Assembly (NCBI RefSeq): GCF_014696925.1
Contig: NZ_JACJQY010000020.1
Coordinates: 1-64,000 of the forward strand
Reading direction: 5' to 3'
DNA: 64,000 nt
Source of the DNA: Phormidium tenue FACHB-1050
Lineage (GTDB): Bacteria; Cyanobacteriota; Cyanobacteriia; Pseudanabaenales; Pseudanabaenaceae
Position 1 is the stretch's first letter. Each line of letters starts with the position of its first letter. Below the pieces are notes generated by a model that did not search any database, was not told where the DNA came from, and saw only the letters and a list, made by a program, of their open reading frames with translations. Below, in pieces: positions 59,802 to 64,000 of the stretch. A program made the position numbers and the translations under genes.

Positions 59802-60524
59802 ATGAGTGAATTAAATTCAGGCTATTTTTCACATTTTTCTTCTAATCGATTAATAGAATATATAGAAAAAATTTTACTTTTTGAGTATTTAGAGACAGGT
59901 TCTCCATGGGTAAGCAAAAATGAATTATATTTATTATTCGCTAAGAAACATGGGATTGAATTAAATGATATAATTAAGAATTTAGGATATGAGAATGAAT
60001 TAAAAAAATTCTTAATTCAAAGCAAAAGTTTCTCAATATATCCTACACAATCATATGATGATTTTTATGTTGCTATGTTGCAGATTGTTGTTCCAAATTC
60101 GGATAAGAAGGCATCTTTAACAAAATTCACAATCAAGAAACCTTGGAAAGCTGATGGGCGTTTAATAAATTTTTTGAAATCTGAAGGTGCAGTTGAAACA
60201 GGATATTTGCAATCGGGCAAATCCAAGCTCAAAAGTACACAGCACAAGAAAAAATTAGAGATTCCGATATGTATAGAATCAATTGATGATCTACAAGTAG
60301 CTTTAGTAGAGATTATTGACAACACTTTAGAAGAGACTGGTTATAGTACTATTAGTTCTTCCGAATTAAGTAAAAGTTTTTTGAAGTATTATCAAAAGCC
60401 GATAAGAAGTGTAGTGAAAAACGTATCTCCTAACAAAAAACTGATTGAGATAATTGAAGAAATTCCAAACTTTAATATCCAAAAGTCTAATAATGGTTGG
60501 AGTATCAGTAAAATGAATAATTGA
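59802..60524 (+). CDS. Protein with two LOTUS/OST-HTH-like domains
   Basis: 240 residues, AT-rich relative to its neighbours. Residues about 17-95 (RLIEYIEKILLFEYLETGSPWVSKNELYLLFAKKHGIELNDIIKNLGYENELKKFLIQSKSFSIY) and about 165-238 (DDLQVALVEIIDNTLEETGYSTISSSELSKSFLKYYQKPIRSVVK...LIEIIEEIPNFNI-NNGWSI) share a helix-helix-strand layout like the LOTUS (OST-HTH) winged-helix domain that binds RNA or proteins. Bacterial LOTUS domains are usually joined to a NYN nuclease, which is absent here. A basic linker (about 120-160) separates the two. Similarity is by pattern only. No RBS stands out before ATG 59802. Confidence 0.55.
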   Translation: MSELNSGYFSHFSSNRLIEYIEKILLFEYLETGSPWVSKNELYLLFAKKHGIELNDIIKNLGYENELKKFLIQSKSFSIYPTQSYDDFYVAMLQIVVPNSDKKASLTKFTIKKPWKADGRLINFLKSEGAVETGYLQSGKSKLKSTQHKKKLEIPICIESIDDLQVALVEIIDNTLEETGYSTISSSELSKSFLKYYQKPIRSVVKNVSPNKKLIEIIEEIPNFNIQKSNNGWSISKMNN

Positions 60525-60548
60525 AGTAAATGTCTATAGCAGTTCTGA

Positions 60549-60607
60549 ATGAAATGTCAGCTTAATATTTTAGTTTATGACATAAACAAGGAGGTGATTG
60601 TCAAATG
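60549..60607 (+). pseudogene. C-terminal stub of xisH
   Basis: The frame reads QLNILVYDINKEVIVKW and runs directly into the xisI start. From memory this resembles the last strand of XisH proteins (LxVYDxxxEVIVxW). The preceding ~120 residues are missing: upstream is intergenic sequence after the LOTUS gene. The frame also carries no proper stop at the normal place. Confidence 0.5.
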
Positions 60608-60949
60608 GAAAATCCAGAAAAAATCCAGACTTATCGCACGATCATCAAACAAATTCTCAATCAACATGCCTCTTATAAACCCTCACACGGCGAATTTGAA
60701 ATGCAAACCCTCTTTGATAACGAACAGGATCGATATCAAGTACTAGCAATTGGTTGGAATCAAGACAAACGTATCTATGGCTGCTCGATGCATCTTGACA
60801 TTAGAGCAGGGAAAATCTGGATTCAATCGAACAATACAGAAATAGATATTGCTGAGGCTTTAGTTGCTCAAGGAGTACCCAAAGAAGATATTGTGATTGG
60901 CTTACAACCTGCTTATCTAAGGCAATATACAGGATATGCGATCGCCTAA
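60605..60949 (+). CDS. xisI: XisI family protein
   Basis: 114 residues. PEKIQTYRTIIKQILNQHASYKPSHGEFEMQTLFDNEQDRYQVLAIGWNQDKRIYGCSMHLDIRAGKIWIQSNNTEIDIAEALVAQGVPKEDIVIGLQPAYLRQYTGYAIA matches the XisI family (controlling factors first named for the fdxN element of Nostoc). ATG 60605 has AAGGAGG nine bases upstream. XisI is normally paired with XisH, a PD-(D/E)xK-like partner; only a stub of that gene remains here, so this copy is probably an orphan. No fdxN element is present in the window. Confidence 0.88.
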   Translation: MENPEKIQTYRTIIKQILNQHASYKPSHGEFEMQTLFDNEQDRYQVLAIGWNQDKRIYGCSMHLDIRAGKIWIQSNNTEIDIAEALVAQGVPKEDIVIGLQPAYLRQYTGYAIA

Positions 60950-61023
60950 ATACACGCTTAAAGACAGATTTGCAAAAACTTAGCTAAACTCTGGCAAATC
61001 TCAATCAATATCGTGTGTTTGGT

Positions 61024-61136
61024 TTAAGCATATTTTCCCGCAAAAGCCGTCATCACATCCAGCTGCGAATCTATTAACAAACATTTTTCTAAATGTTCAA
61101 CGTCCAACTCAGGTAGCCATTCACTGACCAGCTTTA
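61024..61136 (-). pseudogene. Unidentified gene remnant downstream of higA
   Basis: After the higA stop the same frame continues as HLKLVSEWLPELDVEHLEK, CLLIDSQLDVMTAFAGKYA and stop. Composition is protein-like, but the source is not recognised. It overlaps one arm of the 61116-61162 inverted repeat. Confidence 0.4.
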
Positions 61137-61162
61137 GATGTTATAGCTGGTCAGTGAATGGC
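61116..61162. repeat. 18-bp perfect inverted repeat at the higA 3' end
   Basis: GCCATTCACTGACCAGCT (61116-61133), 11-base spacer, complement (61145-61162). The right arm encodes the unusual end of the higA frame and its stop follows at the spacer. Confidence 0.7.
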
Positions 61163-61419
61163 AATGTTTTATCACTATCGTACTGAATTGACAGCGAATG
61201 CCCATCATAATCAGCATCCTCAAGTCTAGCGATCGCTGATTGCTTCGTACCAATGCGATCGGCAAGTTCCTTTTGATTCAATCCTCTTGCAGTTCTTGCC
61301 TCATAGATAAGTTGAGCCACCACAGCATTAAGCGAAGCTTCCCTCACTAAATCCTCAAGTACAGGATCGTTGCCAGTCAAATTATCAATAATTTTGAGGG
61401 CATCACTAGTCTTAGCCAT
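61141..61419 (-). CDS. HigA-type HTH antitoxin with altered C-terminus
   Basis: 92 residues. LVREASLNAVVAQLIYEARTARGLNQKELADRIGTKQSAIARLEDADYDGHSLS is the HTH-XRE core of HigA/type II antitoxins of the HigBA (RelE-like) sort. Family members continue from GHSLS with a helix and strand (about 20 residues, LQRIA-type); here IQYDSDKTLPFTDQL follows, encoded partly by an inverted repeat, so the end has been replaced. DNA binding may survive, toxin binding less surely. ATG 61419 overlaps the toxin gene end by eight bases, the normal toxin-antitoxin order for higBA. Confidence 0.78.
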   Translation of the reverse strand: MAKTSDALKIIDNLTGNDPVLEDLVREASLNAVVAQLIYEARTARGLNQKELADRIGTKQSAIARLEDADYDGHSLSIQYDSDKTLPFTDQL

Positions 61420-61657
61420 TATCTAAATCCTCTTGATAAGTATGAACATTTGGATTCTCCTCAAACTGACACTTACGTTCAATCGCTCTCTCAATATCTA
61501 CAATGGGAACTCGATCTGTATCTTTGGTAATTGCATGAGCGAGAATTGCAATATTTTGACCATCAAAAAAGTACAAAATGCGATACTGAATGTGAATATG
61601 CTTAGCCCGCAGTTCATAGATTCCATTGCGTAAATAATCTGCTGCGGGTCTTCGCAA
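61412..61657 (-). pseudogene. HigB-type (RelE fold) toxin, N-terminus missing
   Basis: RRPAADYLRNGIYELRAKHIHIQYRILYFFDGQNIAILAHAITKDTDRVPIVDIERAIERKCQFEENPNVHTYQED is the C-terminal two-thirds of a HigB/RelE-like mRNA interferase. The normal first 40-50 residues are absent, and an in-frame stop lies just before the TTG at 61657, so no intact frame exists. The catalytic basic residues in the C-terminal part remain, but the fold is incomplete. Inactive toxin next to a damaged antitoxin. Confidence 0.8.
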
Positions 61658-61691
61658 TAACGATTATCTTTTCAAGGTTGCTGTGGGCAAT

Positions 61692-62891
61692 TTAAACATG
61701 AAGATCGGGAGGTGCAAAATCAAAGGGAAGTTCGTTGTTAATTGCTTGAATTTGCTTTGCTTCGTAAGTATTCACCTCATTGATATAAGGTACAAGAATT
61801 TGCTTGAGCCGATCGCGATAAAAGCGATGCAAACTGTAATTTGGTGTCGCAGGAAATCCGCGTCGTTTTTTATGCTGACCACCTGCCCCTGGATCAAAGC
61901 GTTTAATTCCCTGTGCGATCGCCCATTCAATCGGCTTGTAATAACAAGCATTAAAGTGCAAACAATCAATTTCCTGCACACATCCCCAATAGCGCCCAAA
62001 TAACTGATCATCCTTACGAATACAAAAAGACATTCCGACAGGTTTGGGATAATCTTCGATCTCACCTGCCACAAACACAAGGCGATCGCGAAAACTATGG
62101 GCGAGATTTTCAAAAAACTTGCGGTTCAAATACTTGCTGCCACCCCAGAACTTATTGCAATGATCGTTATATAGCTCATACATATAGCCGTAAAAATAGT
62201 GCGGAATCTCTTCACCCGTATAAACCCGCATCGTAATCCCTGAGCTTTCGACCGACTTGCGCTCTCGCTTAATATTGCGGCGCTGATTCGCATTGAAATT
62301 TTTGAGGTAATCATCAAAATCTGTAAACTCTTGATTTTCCCAAACGTAACTATGGTGCATCCAAGTTGTGAAACCTCGCGACTCTAGCTCATGCTTCCAA
62401 CTCGGATCAACATATAAAAAGTTGCAGCCCGACATTTGATGTTTGTCACAAAGGCGATCAATCTCCGCAAGCATTAAGTCATAGATTTTTGATAATTCGT
62501 TGGGATTATCGCTCAACTCAGGATGCACTAAAAAGCGATAACCCACCGCAGGCGTAAACGGAGCCATCCCCAATAATTTTGGATAATACTCAATCCCCAA
62601 CCGATAGGACAAATCGGCCCATTGATGGTCAAATACAAACTCACCTTGACTATGCCCCTTCAAATACAAAGGCGCAGCCGCCACTAATACATCACCCTGC
62701 CATACTAATAAATGACTAGGTAGCCACCCCTGCTGCGCGATCGCACAACCTGAAGTCTCTAGATTCGAGAGCCACTCCCATTCAAAAAAAGGAGTCGCCA
62801 AAGGTTTTGCGAGAATATTCCATGCCTCAGCCTTGACCTTATTAACCGTATCCACCCAAGTCGTCGTATAACGGGAAGCTTGTTGCAGCAT
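61692..62891 (-). CDS. GNAT-fold acyltransferase (DUF482/COG3146 type)
   Basis: 399 residues. PFFEWEWLSNLETSGC, DVLVAAAPLYLKGHSQGEFVFDHQWADLSYRLG, YYPKLLGMAPFTPAVGYRFLV, FLYVDPSWKHELESRGFTTWMHHSYVWENQEFTDFDDYL, FNANQRRNIKRERKSVESSGI, GRYWGCVQEIDCLHFNACYYKPIEWAIAQGIKRFDPGAGGQHKKRRGF are all signatures of the peptidoglycan-related, FemX-like predicted N-acyltransferase family. Cytoplasmic, no signal peptide. ATG 62891. Substrate unknown. Separated from the decayed toxin-antitoxin region by only 30 bases. Confidence 0.85.
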   Translation of the reverse strand: MLQQASRYTTTWVDTVNKVKAEAWNILAKPLATPFFEWEWLSNLETSGCAIAQQGWLPSHLLVWQGDVLVAAAPLYLKGHSQGEFVFDHQWADLSYRLGIEYYPKLLGMAPFTPAVGYRFLVHPELSDNPNELSKIYDLMLAEIDRLCDKHQMSGCNFLYVDPSWKHELESRGFTTWMHHSYVWENQEFTDFDDYLKNFNANQRRNIKRERKSVESSGITMRVYTGEEIPHYFYGYMYELYNDHCNKFWGGSKYLNRKFFENLAHSFRDRLVFVAGEIEDYPKPVGMSFCIRKDDQLFGRYWGCVQEIDCLHFNACYYKPIEWAIAQGIKRFDPGAGGQHKKRRGFPATPNYSLHRFYRDRLKQILVPYINEVNTYEAKQIQAINNELPFDFAPPDLHV

Positions 62892-63615
62892 AGTGAAAGT
62901 CTTGGCTGTATTTAAGTAAGTTGCTTAGTATACATAGCTTAACAAATGTAAACCCCAAAGTCAGAACGATGACTCAGTAATCTTCTTGACTTTTTGATTT
63001 TAAAAATCAAGAAACTTGTGAATTTATGTAAACAAATGGTGTCGTGTAACACCACCTACGTTAATGTATATACATGGCACAAGAGACAGAGCAACTCAAT
63101 CCAAACGCAAACCTAGTTTAAATGTTGAAAGTAAATCTTCAATGTTAAGGAGGAGCTAACAGAAAGAGTTAAAAGTCAAAATCGGATTGACGCTTTGTTG
63201 CTCCCCACGATTCTTTCGATCTTTACGGGGCAGTGCTTATTCTAAAGATCGGTGTAGTTTTGATAACTTCGATAGCCTGTATTGTTATTGGGGTCTCTTA
63301 AATTTCTATTTAATGTTTACTTAGGTTTTGACCTAGCATGAAAACGAAATGAGACAAACTTATGTAGTTGAAAAGATAAAGGCTACGGCGTACAGTTAAT
63401 CAATACCCACACGTTCCAGTAAACCTCTAGTAGAAACCTTAATTGAATTATTTAAAGACATGAGTCTAGCAGCCTTCTGCTAGACTCATTCAGTTTTTGG
63501 AGATAAAAGCAAAGGTGATCTCTTCGCACCTACCTTTGCTTTTAATGATCCCTTTTTCGGTAAAATAAATAACAATTCATTATTTTCACAATCCTAACTC
63601 AGGGGTAAACGAGCA
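62892..63615 (+). ncRNA. 724-bp gene-free region; possible structured RNA upstream of tpiA
   Basis: No family A-K palindrome is seen, unlike most gaps in this window, which suggests constraint. A 16-codon frame at 63074 (MAQETEQLNPNANLV) follows GTTAATGTATATAC and is not a known protein. A strong AAGGAGGAG at 63149-63157 has no start codon at the right distance. A 9-bp stem (CGATCTTTA 63217-63225 / TAAAGATCG 63243-63251) and other short pairings suggest a folded RNA. A terminator ends it at 63460-63498. I cannot assign it to 6S, tmRNA or RNase P RNA by sequence. Confidence 0.35.
63460..63498 (+). terminator. Terminator upstream of tpiA
   Basis: ATGAGTCTAGCAG-CCTT-CTGCTAGACTCAT then CAGTTTTT; ends a transcript 118 bases before tpiA. 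Confidence 0.8.
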
Positions 63616-64000
63616 TTGCGTAAAATCGTTATCGCTGGCAACTGGAAAATGTATAAAAACCAGTCTGAAGCCAAAACATTTTTCTCGGAATTTCCTGCCC
63701 ATCTCAAAGCCACCGCTCCCCAAGCGGCGATCGCTGATCAGCAAATCCTTATTTGCGTTCCATATACAAATCTGGCGATTCTACAAACCATCGTGCCAGC
63801 GATCGGTCAAGTAAACCTGAGTATTGGCGCTCAAAATGTCCATTGGGCAGAAAATGGCGCATTTACTGGTGAAATTTCTGCACCGATGCTAGTCGAGCTT
63901 GGCATCAAATATGTGATCATCGGACATAGTGAGCGTCGTCAGTTTTTTGGTGAAACCGATGAAACTGTGAACAAGCGACTAAAAGCTGCACAGGCTCACG
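63616..64000 (+). CDS. tpiA: Triosephosphate isomerase (partial, runs off right edge)
   Basis: Interconverts glyceraldehyde 3-phosphate and dihydroxyacetone phosphate in glycolysis and the Calvin cycle. The frame begins with TTG at 63616 ([15 protein letters not shown]), with AGGGG about ten bases upstream, and no in-frame ATG is available. Seen before the edge: [33 protein letters not shown] and the catalytic HSERR of [17 protein letters not shown]. The catalytic Glu would be beyond the window. About 128 codons are present of the usual 240-250. Confidence 0.95.
   Translation, partial: MRKIVIAGNWKMYKNQSEAKTFFSEFPAHLKATAPQAAIADQQILICVPYTNLAILQTIVPAIGQVNLSIGAQNVHWAENGAFTGEISAPMLVELGIKYVIIGHSERRQFFGETDETVNKRLKAAQAH

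Noticed and set aside
60549-60746. 65-codon frame starting with the xisH stub and running on
   Set aside because: Beyond VKW it overlaps xisI in another frame and has no similarity; only the stub is taken as meaningful.
63074-63121. MAQETEQLNPNANLV mini-frame as a photosystem small subunit
   Set aside because: It has no membrane helix and does not match PsbH, PsbX, PsaM or Pet small subunits; mentioned only as part of the leader.
63170-63500. 6S RNA, tmRNA, SRP RNA or RNase P RNA upstream of tpiA
   Set aside because: None of the conserved core sequences of these RNAs was found (for example GGAAAGTCC-type, GGTTTCGAC or GGTTCGAATCC), so no name is assigned.
1-64000. CRISPR array in the repeat-rich gaps
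   Set aside because: Repeats are self-complementary, dispersed and not regularly spaced with unique spacers; no cas genes are present.

Overview
The window is a piece of cyanobacterial chromosome. The evidence is the gene content (CyanoQ/PsbQ, PsbK, a Psb32-like TPM protein, ChlM, a Ycf35 protein, a Ycf46-like AAA+ ATPase, DUF2839 and DUF3082 proteins) and the very frequent GCGATCGC (HIP1) octamer, which is typical of cyanobacterial DNA. Base composition is moderately AT-rich. No rRNA, tRNA or CRISPR array was recognised. Exact taxonomy cannot be read from the window; a Pseudanabaena-like organism is a guess.

Layout. 0-2.8 kb: edge of an IS5-type transposase, a collapsed DUF433/DUF5615 toxin-antitoxin pair, a Uma2 gene and a Uma2 remnant, then a cysteine desulfurase. 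2.9-18 kb: psbQ, a catalytically incomplete M16 peptidase homologue, an HD-like protein, a thioredoxin-fold ferredoxin, a thylakoid thioredoxin-like protein, folE, an SDR, a peroxiredoxin, ispD, ilvA, hemC and chlM. 18-24 kb: sppA, a small psbK gene, a MoaD/ThiS-like protein, a phosphopantetheinyl transferase and a second Uma2 gene. 24-34 kb: the ycf35/AAA+/ribbon-helix-helix cluster, two tandem secreted paralogues, an oligopeptide-binding lipoprotein, a DUF2059-like gene split by a mobile palindrome, and a hybrid histidine kinase overlapping a GGDEF response regulator. 34-42 kb: GFA protein, SufA-type scaffold, aminotransferase and a 1564-residue acidic membrane protein with C-terminal pentapeptide repeats. 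42-58 kb: oxidoreductases (DCC, FAD-dependent, GMC, aldehyde dehydrogenase), aldose epimerase, a GIDE-domain protein, a large zinc metalloprotease, Psb32-like protein and the GTPase YlqF. 58-62 kb: a fused FolB-RNase HI gene followed by a decayed accessory island (MITE with target duplication, LOTUS-like protein, xisH stub plus xisI, truncated higBA). 62-64 kb: an acyltransferase, a long possibly structured leader and the start of tpiA.

The most striking large-scale property is the density of short palindromic elements: at least eight families, over thirty copies, in nearly every intergenic gap. Several insertions can be read directly: family C carries TTA target duplications and has broken one gene; family D has a 9-bp duplication and sits inside another palindrome; families C, E and G are nested; one copy is a chimera of families A and B. 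They behave as non-autonomous mobile elements (MITE-like), and many also lie where a terminator would.

The genes are mostly single transcription units separated by hairpins. Clear co-transcribed groups are DUF2839-ispD, the RHH/AAA+/ycf35 cluster, the two secreted paralogues, and the kinase-regulator pair. The strongest novelty candidates are the FolB-RNase HI fusion, the MITE insertion record, the giant acidic pentapeptide protein and the LOTUS-containing decayed island.
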